Assembly (NCBI RefSeq): GCF_014529705.1
Contig: NZ_JAANIH010000065.1
Coordinates: 1-49,091 of the forward strand
Reading direction: 5' to 3'
Length of the DNA stretch: 49,091 nucleotides
Origin: Bradyrhizobium campsiandrae
GTDB lineage: Bacteria; Pseudomonadota; Alphaproteobacteria; Rhizobiales; Xanthobacteraceae
The notes beneath the pieces are model-generated. The model was given only the letters and a program-made list of their open reading frames with translations. It made no database searches and was not told the DNA's origin. The translations under genes were made by a program, and so were the position numbers. Positions 16,236 to 24,900 of this stretch are shown piece after piece. Position 1 is the stretch's first letter; every line of letters starts with the position of its first letter.

Positions 16236-17377
16236 TTCGTCACCACAGCCGGGCCGACGATGCTCCCAGGGATCGTCCGGTCGAGAATCTGGGTGCGGGT
16301 TTCGATCCGGTGCAGTTGATAGACAGAGGAGAAATCGAGGTCGCGCGCGACAAAGATATTGACGAGCTCGCCCTGATTTTTACTCAGCGTCGGTGGAATG
16401 TTGATCGACTGCTCGACGGCAATGCCGGCGGCAGTGTTGGTCGCGCCAGCGGTATTGTTGATCTGGATCGATCCGTCTTGCAGTTGCTGGCGCCCGATCG
16501 AGGAGGCATCGCTGACGATCGACAGCAATAGCGCTGACCCGAAGCGCTCCCAGAAATGCGTGTCAATATCGCCATCGAACCCGGCGCGGCCGAGCGCATC
16601 CGTGGCAGGCGACGCCAGGGCCGCGATGACACCCGTCGGTGTCTTGGCACGGCTCCACAGAACAAACATGCGTTTTGAGCCCCGCCGCACATTGCCGCGA
16701 TATTCGCCGACAATTTGCGTGCCCTTTTCCATGAGCACCACGTTGCCGGAATCCGACATCACGTCGCGCAGCACAACGCAGGAGACAAAACCCGCCACAT
16801 CCGACGACATCGCGGTCTCCAGCACGCACGGAATGGAGGTGCCCTGGGTAACCAGAAGATTGCGATTGGGAAGCCGCGCCGCGCGCACCCCCTCGATCGG
16901 CGTGGGTTTCAGCTTGTCCGCAAGCTCGTTGCGTGGCTCGGCCCGCCCAAAATCATAGGGATCGATGGGGACGCTTCCGGTCGGGCCATTATGGGGCGGA
17001 CGTCCCGACGCGACCGGCCGGTTATAGGCGAGCACCGGCGCGCGCCGTGCGCTTTCCAGCATCTGGTCCGCGGCGGGCACAGCGGGTGCCTGCGTGGCAG
17101 CAACAGGTGCGACCGGGATGGACGCCGTGGTGATGGGTGAGACAGGTGGCTCGGCGGCGGGCTCGAACGCCGCCGCCTGACGGATCATGAGCTTGCGGGC
17201 GGACTCGCTGATCGGCTTGTCGCTTTTCCAGGTCCCCCAGATGATCAGAAAGGCGAATGCGGTGAGCGCGAGCGCGCCGAAGCCGCGTTTGAGCATGGCT
17301 GCTCGACCATTGTCCTCTCCTCCCACCGGGGTGATTCCCCGCTCGCCGGCAAGCGTTTCATTCTCATGCTCGGTCAT
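16232..17377 (-). CDS. virB10: VirB10/TrbI-type core-complex protein
   Basis: 381 aa. A cytoplasmic N-terminus of about 28 residues is followed by one membrane helix (RGFGALALTAFAFLIIWGTW), a Pro-rich periplasmic linker and the beta-barrel domain (from about residue 170) with LLVTQGTSIPCVLETA, GNVVLMEKGTQIVGEY and FWERFGSALLLS, all signature blocks of TrbI/VirB10. VirB10 spans inner and outer membranes and gates the channel. It starts 11 bp after the virB9 stop and overlaps virB11 by 4 bp. Confidence 0.93.
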   Translation of the reverse strand: MTEHENETLAGERGITPVGGEDNGRAAMLKRGFGALALTAFAFLIIWGTWKSDKPISESARKLMIRQAAAFEPAAEPPVSPITTASIPVAPVAATQAPAVPAADQMLESARRAPVLAYNRPVASGRPPHNGPTGSVPIDPYDFGRAEPRNELADKLKPTPIEGVRAARLPNRNLLVTQGTSIPCVLETAMSSDVAGFVSCVVLRDVMSDSGNVVLMEKGTQIVGEYRGNVRRGSKRMFVLWSRAKTPTGVIAALASPATDALGRAGFDGDIDTHFWERFGSALLLSIVSDASSIGRQQLQDGSIQINNTAGATNTAAGIAVEQSINIPPTLSKNQGELVNIFVARDLDFSSVYQLHRIETRTQILDRTIPGSIVGPAVVTK

Positions 17378-17388
17378 GTTGTGCCCGC

Positions 17389-18240
17389 CTATCGTGCCCT
17401 TGGGGTTGGAGATGGCCGCTTCGCCCGCCGCTCGATCGAGGGGCTTGTGGTGTTGGTGCCGGGATTGACCCCGACGGCATCGAACGCTTCGTTAAAGATG
17501 CAAAGCACAATATCGCCCTTGCGCAGCCGAAACTCGCGAGCCGTGGCGTGCACCACCACGAGCTCGCCGCGGACATCCTTAGGGACGAGACTTTCGGAGC
17601 CGTCCGAGTTGATCAGGTAGATCGCCGGAATCTCGCGATTGCCAGCGAAGCGGAACGTGGTTTCCTTGCCGTCGTCGAAGACGGCTTCGGGCTCGAGGTC
17701 GATCGAGCCTTGGGCCGAAAAGCGCCAGTTGCGCGCGCCATAGGCATGGTGCAGGTCAAACGTCTGCTCGATCAGCGCGCCTTCCCGCTCGGCGCCGCGG
17801 GCAGCCGCCTCAATGCGCCGCCGCTCGATCTCGTCGCCGGGGTAGGCGAAGCGGACGACGAAGTAGCTGTCGGCCAGCGTCGTCTCCGCGATCGACAACT
17901 CGAACTGATAGGAGCGTTTTCGTCCGTCGGGCCGCGTGGTGACGACCTGCAGATTCGTCGGCGGATGTTTTTCGCGCGGCTTGAGGAACAAGATCGAACC
18001 CGCTGGTGCTACTTCCCATGCGATCGCATCGCCGATCGCGACATGCGCGATCTCCTCGTCATCGGCAAACACAACCTGGGTCGAGGCGCGAATGACGCCG
18101 TTGACGCGGACCACATTGGCCGGGTCGTAGGTCACGGTGCGCACACGCGCATCACGTTGACCCGGTGCCGGCTGCTGCAGCGCGAGTACCGGCCCCGCAA
18201 ATCCGAGAGCCAAAGTAATCCAGAGCGCGAAACGTTTCAT
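17389..18240 (-). CDS. virB9: VirB9-type core-complex protein
   Basis: 283 aa. The signal peptide is residues 1-20 (KRFALWITLALGFAGPVLA). The mature protein starts with DARVRTVTYDPANVVRVNG, the classical VirB9 opening, and later has NLQVVTTRPDGRKRSYQFEL and YRNWRF-type sequence (ARNWRFSA). The C-terminal region pairs with VirB7 lipoprotein at the outer membrane. The start at 18240 forms an ATGA overlap with the virB8 stop; a longer frame to 18357 lies inside virB8 and is not used. Confidence 0.93.
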   Translation of the reverse strand: MKRFALWITLALGFAGPVLALQQPAPGQRDARVRTVTYDPANVVRVNGVIRASTQVVFADDEEIAHVAIGDAIAWEVAPAGSILFLKPREKHPPTNLQVVTTRPDGRKRSYQFELSIAETTLADSYFVVRFAYPGDEIERRRIEAAARGAEREGALIEQTFDLHHAYGARNWRFSAQGSIDLEPEAVFDDGKETTFRFAGNREIPAIYLINSDGSESLVPKDVRGELVVVHATAREFRLRKGDIVLCIFNEAFDAVGVNPGTNTTSPSIERRAKRPSPTPRAR

Positions 18241-18908
18241 GGCACGACCTCCGGATCGGCACGATATTCCGAAACCAGAAAGCCGAGCGGATTGATCAGG
18301 CGGTCGGCGGAGGACATCGGCGCGTTGGCATAAGAGAACGTCAGCGTCGAAACCCAATGGGTGACGCGGGTTTCCTCTCCCTTGCGGCTCTCTTTCATGA
18401 AGCGCACGGACGCGACGTTGTCGGCCAAGAGCGAGATCGCCTTGATCCGCACCGTCGCGACCCCAAAACGGCCTTGAACGACTTGCGGGCTTTCGGGATT
18501 GGAGCCGCGGTACCAGGCTGCGAAGCGGGCTTGTTCGCCCTGACCCGAAAGCAGGGAAATCGTGCGAAAGTTGGTTTCGGCTTCGGGATAGCTGTAACCT
18601 TCGCGCGCGCGCACGTAGCGCCCAAGAAAAAACTTGGTGACGGCTTCGTCGTAGCGCGCCGGCGTCGAATTAAGGGCGGAAACGGTGTCGACAATGCCGG
18701 TCGCATTATCGACCCGGATGACGAACGGCTCGACCGTCTTCAGTGGCGCCAGCGCTGCGACCGCACCGACCGAGACGACCGCCAATGCGCAAGCGCCTGC
18801 GGCAATCACCCAGGCTGTTCGCCGCGAGCGATGGGCCGACAGCAGCAGATCCTGTTCCCATCGCCGCGCATTGTCGAAGTAAGCTTTAAGGTCATCATGC
18901 CCAACCAT
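18237..18908 (-). CDS. virB8: VirB8-type inner-membrane assembly factor
   Basis: 223 aa. A short cytoplasmic N-terminus containing YFDNARRWEQD is followed by one membrane helix (residues 34-58) and a periplasmic NTF2-like domain including PFVIRVDNATGIVDTV, AETNFRTISLLS, and ending INPLGFLVSEYRADPEVVP, the usual VirB8 C-terminus. It is a scaffold for VirB9, VirB10 and the pilins. The start at 18908 has a strong AAGGAGGCGTGAG site; a longer frame to 19223 would cover the VirB7-like gene and is rejected. Confidence 0.93.
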   Translation of the reverse strand: MVGHDDLKAYFDNARRWEQDLLLSAHRSRRTAWVIAAGACALAVVSVGAVAALAPLKTVEPFVIRVDNATGIVDTVSALNSTPARYDEAVTKFFLGRYVRAREGYSYPEAETNFRTISLLSGQGEQARFAAWYRGSNPESPQVVQGRFGVATVRIKAISLLADNVASVRFMKESRKGEETRVTHWVSTLTFSYANAPMSSADRLINPLGFLVSEYRADPEVVP

Positions 18909-18909
18909 C

Positions 18910-19203
18910 TCACGCCTCCTTGCCGCAAGCGCGGTAAGAGGCCGCAATGTCGGTCCAGTGGCCGGACGCGACGAGTTTGGTCGAAGGCGCTGATGGGCTG
19001 CTTTCGCCCTTCCGGGTGATGGGTGCGGACTGCGGAGCCGACGGCTCGGGTGTCGCGGGCGGCGCGCCGGATTCCCAATCCCACAAGGAGCGATTGAGCG
19101 GCCGCCGAGCCGTACCGTCACATGACGGCGGCCCCTTTGACCAGGTCCCGCAGCCGCCAAGCTGCCATGCGATGACGCAAATGATGAATAGTCGACGCCA
19201 CAT
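18910..19203 (-). CDS. VirB7-like lipoprotein
   Basis: 97 aa. A lipoprotein signal (RRLFIICVIAWQLGGC) has a lipobox LGGC with the lipidated Cys at residue 18. The rest is Pro/Ser-rich and low in complexity, ending GHWTDIAASYRACGKEA. It lies between virB6 and virB8, the place of VirB7, with one base between its stop and the virB8 start. VirB7 lipoproteins anchor the VirB9 cap in the outer membrane. At 97 aa it is longer than Agrobacterium VirB7 (about 55), so the assignment rests mainly on position and lipobox. Confidence 0.75.
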   Translation of the reverse strand: MWRRLFIICVIAWQLGGCGTWSKGPPSCDGTARRPLNRSLWDWESGAPPATPEPSAPQSAPITRKGESSPSAPSTKLVASGHWTDIAASYRACGKEA

Positions 19204-19252
19204 CGTTCTGATGCCCCTGTCATTCTTTGCCGCCTGATGCTGGCGACTTTGC

Positions 19253-20239
19253 TTACGCGGCCGTAGTCCCCTGCGAGTGTGTGCGCCGCATACTGCCGCC
19301 CTGCCGGCTGGCCCTGACCGCGGCGAGGCCGCGGCTGGCCGACCAGCGGGCGCCAGCATAAGCACCTCCGGCCGCGGCCGTTGCATTGGCAACCAATGGG
19401 CTCGTGACCAGTCGGCTTGCGAGCGACGCCCCGCCCCCGGCGAGACCGCCTGCGATAATCGGCAATTGAAGTGCGATGTATCCGGACAGACCAAGTACCG
19501 CGCTGATCGCGACGGCGGCCACGACCAACTCGCCCGCTGTTCCCGCGTTTGCCGCGAACCTGTCGATGAAGCCGCTAACGGTGGTTAACATCAGGCCGAC
19601 CAGAGCGACCACCAGCACCAACAGGATCACAAAATTGGCGACCTGCCGGAGCCAGGCTTCCGTAAACGGGCGGGTCGCCTCGAAAAGTCCTAGGGCAATG
19701 AACACCGGGCCGAGCGCGATGACGACGCCAAGACCCACTTTTGCGTAGAGCAGGATGGCGAATTGCAGGAACGATCCGACGGCCACAAAGACCAGGAGAA
19801 TGGCAGCAATCAGCGCGGGCGCGATGTTGGTTAGGCCAGCTTGGTCGTAGATCTTGTTGGCAACGTCAATCCCTTTGGATAGAAGCTGATCGAACGGAGC
19901 GCCGGAACTGGTATTCAGTCCAGAGCCCGCCAACGCATTGCCGATCTCCTTCGGCAACGAGTCGAAGAACAATCCCGTCACGTACTGTTGGAACGTGCTC
20001 GAGTTCGTCGCTAGCAGCACCACAACAACGATCCGCATCGCTCGCCAGGCGAATTCCATGATCGGCTCGGAAATCGCTCCCCGCATCACGGCAAAACCGT
20101 AGAGAATAACGTAGAGCATCACGGCGGTGCGCAGCGGACCATCGATGTAGGAGGCAAGATTCGAAACCGAGGTCGATACGAATGCTGTGATCGGTTGCTC
20201 GAACTCTTTCAAGAAGCTGTCGAAGACGTTAACGGCCAT
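19253..20239 (-). CDS. virB6: VirB6/TrbL-type inner-membrane channel protein
   Basis: 328 aa and strongly hydrophobic. It has at least five to six membrane segments, including TAVMLYVILYGFAVMRG, IVVVVLLATNSSTF, LIAAILLVFVAVGSFLQFAILLYAK and FVILLVLVVALVGLML. The block KVGLGVVIALGPVFIALGLFEATRPFTEAWLRQ is the conserved VirB6 motif with its essential Trp. It forms the inner-membrane translocation path with VirB8 and VirB10. The C-terminal 50 residues are Ala/Gly/Arg-rich and probably cytoplasmic. Confidence 0.93.
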   Translation of the reverse strand: MAVNVFDSFLKEFEQPITAFVSTSVSNLASYIDGPLRTAVMLYVILYGFAVMRGAISEPIMEFAWRAMRIVVVVLLATNSSTFQQYVTGLFFDSLPKEIGNALAGSGLNTSSGAPFDQLLSKGIDVANKIYDQAGLTNIAPALIAAILLVFVAVGSFLQFAILLYAKVGLGVVIALGPVFIALGLFEATRPFTEAWLRQVANFVILLVLVVALVGLMLTTVSGFIDRFAANAGTAGELVVAAVAISAVLGLSGYIALQLPIIAGGLAGGGASLASRLVTSPLVANATAAAGGAYAGARWSASRGLAAVRASRQGGSMRRTHSQGTTAA

Positions 20240-20250
20240 CGCGGCGGTCC

Positions 20251-20499
20251 TTATTTCAGGGCGTCTTTCATTTCTTGGACGGTGACTTTGTTGCGTGCTT
20301 CACTAGCGTTGATGCAATTTGGCGTCTTTGCGAGTTCGCCCGGGTTGTCGCGGCACGCCTTGAGAGTCACCGCAAGCTCGTCGCGATGTTCGAAAAACCA
20401 ACCGACTGTTTTCGGTGGATGACTGGTGTCGGCCTCATTGCAGCCCGCGAGGCTGATTGTTGCGGGGAGAAACAGTAGGATAGAAGTCATCAATTTCAT
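20251..20499 (-). CDS. eexN: EexN-type entry-exclusion lipoprotein
   Basis: 82 aa. The lipoprotein signal (SILLFLPATISLAGC) has the lipidated Cys at about residue 20. The mature part has KTVGWFFEHRDELAVTLKAC and PGELAKTPNCINASEAR, the repeated layout of EexN-family proteins (WxxxHxxEL...C...PGEL..TPNCINA). EexN blocks redundant DNA entry from cells carrying the same element. Its position between virB5 and virB6 matches other elements with VirB/Trw-type channels, and it overlaps virB5 by 4 bp. Confidence 0.85.
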   Translation of the reverse strand: MKLMTSILLFLPATISLAGCNEADTSHPPKTVGWFFEHRDELAVTLKACRDNPGELAKTPNCINASEARNKVTVQEMKDALK

Positions 20500-21218
20500 T
20501 GCAGGGCTGCCTTGATTTCATCGACCAATTGTCGCTGTCTCTCTCGTTCACGCTGGCCATCCATGTCCACGCGAGCCTGCTGGATCATCGCCAGACCCTG
20601 CATCCGGAGCACGTCGTTCTGCAGCAGCGCCTGTTCGGCCTGCAGGCGCGCTGACAGATCGAGAACCTCCTTGGCGTCGGTTGCCGAGCTGATGCGAGCT
20701 CTGAGCTCCTCAAGTGCATCGATGCGCTGCGAGGCGGTGTCGTATACCGCCTGGCCCATGGAATGCTTCGCCCCGGTCTGCCGAGCGATCCGGTCGAGCT
20801 CGCTCTGGTAGTACGAATTACCGCTGTTGCCGGCATAAAAGCGGTTTTGCGAAAGATAATGGTCGATGGCGTCGGCGAAGTTGCCGCCACCCTGCCCCGC
20901 GACCAGACGTTCGATGTCGGAGAACTGTTGGGGTAGAACTTTCCGGAACTCCGGCGTGTTCAGGAGCGCTCCAATGTCGTTGGCATTGGTCCGCTTGTTA
21001 AAGCTGTCATAGAGCTGCTTGGCCTGGCTCAATTGATCCTGTGCGACCCTGAGCTGCGACGTCAGGGTGTCAACCTGCTTCTTCAGCTCCGTCAGCTGCT
21101 CGAATTGCCGCGCAAAAACGCTTGGATCGAATACGATCTCAGCCCGTGCAGGTGAGGCAATCAGGAGGGTCACGACCGACAGGGAGGTGAGAACCGTAGG
21201 CATACGTTGGATCATCAT
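20496..21218 (-). CDS. virB5: VirB5-type minor pilus protein
   Basis: 240 aa. The signal peptide is residues 1-26, ending SPARA. The mature protein begins EIVFDPSVFARQFEQL and is mostly long helices (LTELKKQVDTLTSQLRVAQ...), as in VirB5/TrbJ-like pilus-tip adhesins. The C-terminus, RQRQLVDEIKAALQ, is typical. The start at 21218 overlaps the virB4 stop (ATGA), with a GAGGAGGAAAG site inside virB4. A longer frame to 21257 is not needed. Confidence 0.88.
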   Translation of the reverse strand: MMIQRMPTVLTSLSVVTLLIASPARAEIVFDPSVFARQFEQLTELKKQVDTLTSQLRVAQDQLSQAKQLYDSFNKRTNANDIGALLNTPEFRKVLPQQFSDIERLVAGQGGGNFADAIDHYLSQNRFYAGNSGNSYYQSELDRIARQTGAKHSMGQAVYDTASQRIDALEELRARISSATDAKEVLDLSARLQAEQALLQNDVLRMQGLAMIQQARVDMDGQRERERQRQLVDEIKAALQ

Positions 21219-23581
21219 TGGGCTTTCCTCCTCTCGGCGTGAAACACTGGCAGCCATTGCGCGGGGTCGTCGCCGACTTGTTTGCGAATGCGGTCGAGCA
21301 GCTCGACTGTTTCCGTGCGTCCCGACAAGACGGCGAGCGCATCATCGAAACCGCCGAGATCGAGTTCCGCCACCACCGAGTTGTGGCCTTGCTTGACCAG
21401 GAAGCGGCGGCTTTCAGGGGCGAGCTCCTCCTTGATCAGGCGGAATTCCGTGTCGGTCAGATGGAAGCCGTCGACATAGTCCGAGCGCGTACCCCGCGCG
21501 TTCGGCAGGAAAATCTGGGTCGGGCATTGTTCGACGATGGTGTGCGCAATCGGCGAGGCCAGCGCGTCCCGTGGCGACTGGGTGCCGAACACCATGACAC
21601 CGTTCTGCTTGCGGATGGTTTTCAGCTTGTTGTTGGCGAGATCGCCAAACGCCTCGTCTCCGAGCGCCTTCCAGAATTCGTCAATGTCGATGATCAGGCG
21701 CCGGCCGTCGATCAGCCGCTCCACGCGATGGAACAGATACATCATGAGCGGCGTGCGAACCGAGGGGTGGTCCAGCAGGTCCGTCATGTCAAAACCAATG
21801 AACCGGGCGTCGAGACCGATGGCGTCGCGATCGCCATCCAGCACCCAGCCGAAAGGAGCGCCCCGGCACCATCGCTCGAGCCGCGCACCAATGCCCTCGC
21901 GGTCTTGTTGGCCGAGAAACGCCCGCAGCGTCCCGAACGAGCGTTCTGCCTGCCGCAGTTGACCGAGTGCTCGCAATCCGGAATCGATGCGCTCCTCCTC
22001 GACAACCGTCAGCGGGCGGTCCTCCGGCGTAACGAGTTTCCGGACCAGTTCGCCCAGGAAGGAAAGATTCGCTGGTGTCAGCTCCAGCGCCTTGAGCGGC
22101 GCGCAGCCGGTCGGGATGCCGTTGTGGAGCGTCAGATAGGTGCCGCCGGCGGCGCGTACGAAGATCTCGGCGCCACGGTCCTTGTCGAAGAAAACGTAGG
22201 ACGCACCCAACCGCTCGGCCTGCGAGAGCAGGAAATTCTGCACGACGGTTTTGCCGGACCCTGAGGGACCGCAGATAAAGGTGTTGCCGAGGTCGCCATG
22301 ATGAAGGGAAAAATAGAAGGGCGAGCCGGACGCCGTCTTGAGCATCGCCACTGCCGGTCCCCAATAGTTACCCGCTGGTTGTCCGGTGGGATAAGTGTGA
22401 AACGGAGAGAACGCCGCGAAATTCCGCGAGTTGATCGCGCCTGTGCGTGCCCGGTATTTGAATAGCCCAGGAAGTTGCGCCCAATAGGCAGCTTCGAGTC
22501 CAAGATCTTCCCGGGCGACAACGGCACCCGCATCGGCTAGGGAGCGCCGTGCTACGCTCATGTGATCCTGCAGCTGCGAAGGCGTATCGGCGTAGACCAG
22601 CAGCGAGAGGTGATGGTCTCCGAGCACGAATCGGTTGGATTCGAGATCGTCGAGCGCATCAGAGAGCTCGTCGATCTGCGAGGCGGCCGGATCCTGAGCG
22701 GAGACCAACTGGTTCTGTTTGCGCGTCAGGACCGTCTTGGCGTCGGCTTTCGCCAAAAAAGCGAACGATTGCGAGACGATGAGCTCAAAAGGCGCTGAGA
22801 GCAGCGCGTTCAATAAGCCAGGCCGCGTGGACGCCGGATATTCCTTGAGCCCGAACATGCCGGCGAACCGCGACCCGCCGGCTCCGCGGATTTCCAGAGC
22901 TTCGCGGCCGAAGATAACACGATTTGAATAGAGTGCGGGGCCGATCGGTCCTTGTGGCAACGGCATCGGCATCCATTCCCCGGAGGTGAGCGCATGGAGC
23001 AATTCCATCGGTTCTGAGAAAGTGATACCGTCGCGCTCCATCAATCCGACCGCACGGGCGCCGTAACGGTCGAGTGCCGCGACGATATCTCGCGTTGCAT
23101 CGTCAAGCCGCTTCAGGGCCTCGCTGTCGATCTCGACGGAGTGCCCGGCGCTTCGGCCAAGCCGCCTGAAGAACGCGGCCGCCGTATCCGTCGCCGCGCG
23201 CCCGGGATGACAAACCAGTGTCAGATAGAGATCGTTGCGAAACAGCGCCTCCTTCTGGAGCTGTTCGCGATATTGTGCGTCGAGGCCCGCCGCAAAGGCC
23301 GATCGGAAGGTGCCGTCTGGATAGACCGACGTCCGGCGGCGCACCAGGTGGCTCCAGAGTGCGAGGCGCGGGTCTGCGACATTGCGCAAGGTGAGATTCA
23401 GCTTGCCGTGAAGATCGTTCAGATCCGAGGTCTCGGCAGTCTCGAATGAGGTCCCGTCGATCCGGATCACCGTGATCAGGGCTCGAGTTGTAAGACTGAT
23501 CACAGTATCTGTGACGTGCCGGCCGAACGGCAGGTAGACGTCGGGCTCCGTCTCCCGGGTTTTGAGCGCCGCGTTACGCAT
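21215..23581 (-). CDS. virB4: VirB4-type secretion ATPase
   Basis: 788 aa. The N-terminal domain of VirB4/CagE includes DVYLPFGRHVTDTVISL. The ATPase has Walker A GPSGSGKTVVQNFLLSQ near residue 440 and Walker B LIIDIDEFWKAL near residue 630, with the late motif FGTQSPRDAL. VirB4 is the largest ATPase of the channel and acts with VirB3 in pilus biogenesis. The ATG at 23581 is preferred because the upstream gene ends at 23574, an 8-bp overlap; the frame is open to 23665, but that would extend deep into virB3. Confidence 0.95.
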   Translation of the reverse strand: MRNAALKTRETEPDVYLPFGRHVTDTVISLTTRALITVIRIDGTSFETAETSDLNDLHGKLNLTLRNVADPRLALWSHLVRRRTSVYPDGTFRSAFAAGLDAQYREQLQKEALFRNDLYLTLVCHPGRAATDTAAAFFRRLGRSAGHSVEIDSEALKRLDDATRDIVAALDRYGARAVGLMERDGITFSEPMELLHALTSGEWMPMPLPQGPIGPALYSNRVIFGREALEIRGAGGSRFAGMFGLKEYPASTRPGLLNALLSAPFELIVSQSFAFLAKADAKTVLTRKQNQLVSAQDPAASQIDELSDALDDLESNRFVLGDHHLSLLVYADTPSQLQDHMSVARRSLADAGAVVAREDLGLEAAYWAQLPGLFKYRARTGAINSRNFAAFSPFHTYPTGQPAGNYWGPAVAMLKTASGSPFYFSLHHGDLGNTFICGPSGSGKTVVQNFLLSQAERLGASYVFFDKDRGAEIFVRAAGGTYLTLHNGIPTGCAPLKALELTPANLSFLGELVRKLVTPEDRPLTVVEEERIDSGLRALGQLRQAERSFGTLRAFLGQQDREGIGARLERWCRGAPFGWVLDGDRDAIGLDARFIGFDMTDLLDHPSVRTPLMMYLFHRVERLIDGRRLIIDIDEFWKALGDEAFGDLANNKLKTIRKQNGVMVFGTQSPRDALASPIAHTIVEQCPTQIFLPNARGTRSDYVDGFHLTDTEFRLIKEELAPESRRFLVKQGHNSVVAELDLGGFDDALAVLSGRTETVELLDRIRKQVGDDPAQWLPVFHAERRKAQ

Positions 23582-23912
23582 AGCCGAGGTCCCTTGTTCG
23601 ATATCGCCTGATGAGTTTGAGCGGCGCGCAGGATGATCCACCCCAGAACGTGGCGTTGCGCGCACGTCCTCGGGTCTCGATCCAGGCCAGTAGAATCCGG
23701 AACATGTTGGGGTCGTGCCGGCAGATGATGCGGCAAAGTCCGTGGATCGGAATCGCGACTAGGCCGTAGATGATGCTTCCGGCCACCAGAAACAGGATGC
23801 AGGAAAACATCACGTTGAGCGCCATCGCTTCCATGGTGACCCCGGCAATCATGGCCGGACGCGTGCAGGCGAGGAACAAGGTGTCCTCCGTGAGATGCGC
23901 GGCCTCGAACAT
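23574..23912 (-). CDS. virB3: VirB3-type inner-membrane protein
   Basis: 112 aa. Two hydrophobic segments (IAGVTMEAMALNVMFSCILFLV and AGSIIYGLVAIPIHGLC) follow the VirB3 signature LFLACTRPAM. The C-terminus is basic (RYRTRDLGYA). VirB3 pairs with VirB4, and the gene order virB2-virB3-virB4 with overlapping ends (one base with virB2, eight with virB4) supports the call. The larger frame to 24173 is antisense-like noise in virB2. Confidence 0.92.
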   Translation of the reverse strand: MFEAAHLTEDTLFLACTRPAMIAGVTMEAMALNVMFSCILFLVAGSIIYGLVAIPIHGLCRIICRHDPNMFRILLAWIETRGRARNATFWGGSSCAPLKLIRRYRTRDLGYA

Positions 23913-24208
23913 CAATGACCGCCGGTCAAGGTTGAAACCACCTCTGAGGCGCCGAAGGTGATGGCGACACCGAGGACGACATAAGCGGCCTTGCGCAGAT
24001 CGAGGTAGCCAAACATCCAGGCGATGCCGACGATGATGACCGCCAGCGTCGCCAGCAGGCGCGCAACGTTGCCCGTCAACATGTTGACGATGTTCTGCAG
24101 CACGCCCTCGATGTTCGCGGTCTGCGCCAGCGCCGGCTCTACCAAGCCGATGCTGAGAATTGCCCCCATGCAAAGCAGGGCGGCGGAGTGTTTAAGAGAA
24201 GAAGTCAT
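23912..24208 (-). CDS. virB2: VirB2-type pilin
   Basis: 98 aa. A long signal peptide ends EPALAQ (residues 1-28), then TANIEGVLQNIVNMLTG, then two hydrophobic helices (VARLLATLAVIIVGIAWMFG and AAYVVLGVAITFGASEVV) joined by YLDLRK. This is the standard VirB2 pilin layout, with the helices packing in the membrane and then the pilus. The start at 24208 has CGGAGCC upstream. It lies 79 bp after the VirB1-like gene. Confidence 0.93.
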   Translation of the reverse strand: MTSSLKHSAALLCMGAILSIGLVEPALAQTANIEGVLQNIVNMLTGNVARLLATLAVIIVGIAWMFGYLDLRKAAYVVLGVAITFGASEVVSTLTGGH

Positions 24209-24287
24209 GGCACGGCTCCGATTGGCATTGCAGCCGGACCCCCGCCCGGACCGCGTATCGAGTTCAGATGGAGAACGGCGATCCCTA

Positions 24288-24860
24288 TCATTCATAGACG
24301 AAGGCAGATGCGCCCCGTCCTGAGCGATAGACGTCCCAGCGAGGATGCTCGCGGACCGACGGTTCAGGTTGATTGATTGGCGATGCGTCGCCGGTGGAAC
24401 GCTCAGTGTCGGCGGACGCGGTCGGCTGGATTCTAGGCCCTGGCGTTTGGCTGGAGGCCCTCGTCCCAAAGCTTGCGACGACGCGGACAATCGCCTGGTC
24501 GCGGTCTGGGCTTTTGATGCTGGCCGCTTGTAGTCGCGCGTAAAACAATCTGCCAAGGCCTGCGATATGCTGACACGCGTCGAAGGTCGTGGCAGGCGTC
24601 AGCCCGGCCTGCTTTGTTTCCGCGGCATCAAGTTGAGCAAGACCAGTCCGGACCTGCTGGCCGGTGGCGATGGCCTCGGTCGCGAGCTGGATGGCTTCGT
24701 CACGATCGCTTGCCTGGATCGGAATCGATTTGCGCCCCTGAATTGTGATGAGCAGCGGCTCGAACGAACTCGCCTGCCGCACAACCGCCGTCAGCGGTCG
24801 CACCAGATCCGGTGTTGGAGCGCACTGTTCGACCAGAGCCGCAAATGCAGCAGGATCCAT
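24288..24860 (-). CDS. Degenerate VirB1-like protein lacking catalytic Glu
   Basis: 190 aa. Residues 5-125 follow the VirB1 lytic-transglycosylase layout: FAALVEQCAPT, then a helix with RQASSFEP, a loop with DRDEAIQLA, GLAQLDAAE and FDACQHIAGLGRLF. In VirB1 enzymes the corresponding blocks are H/QVES-F-P with the catalytic Glu and GLMQIN; here the Glu position is Ala and the second block has become GLAQLD. No signal peptide is present. It lies between the AHL synthase and virB2, the normal virB1 place. I infer a non-enzymatic or cytoplasmic role, or a decaying gene still under some selection, since the frame is intact. The C-terminal 65 residues are Ser/Pro/Arg-rich. Confidence 0.65.
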   Translation of the reverse strand: MDPAAFAALVEQCAPTPDLVRPLTAVVRQASSFEPLLITIQGRKSIPIQASDRDEAIQLATEAIATGQQVRTGLAQLDAAETKQAGLTPATTFDACQHIAGLGRLFYARLQAASIKSPDRDQAIVRVVASFGTRASSQTPGPRIQPTASADTERSTGDASPINQPEPSVREHPRWDVYRSGRGASAFVYE

Positions 24861-24900
24861 TGCTGATAGCCTTCTTGTCAGGAGCTGAAGACGTTCGACG

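Noticed and set aside
18237..19223. Long (328-codon) version of virB8
   Set aside because: It would swallow the lipobox-bearing VirB7-like gene; the start at 18908 has a strong ribosome site.
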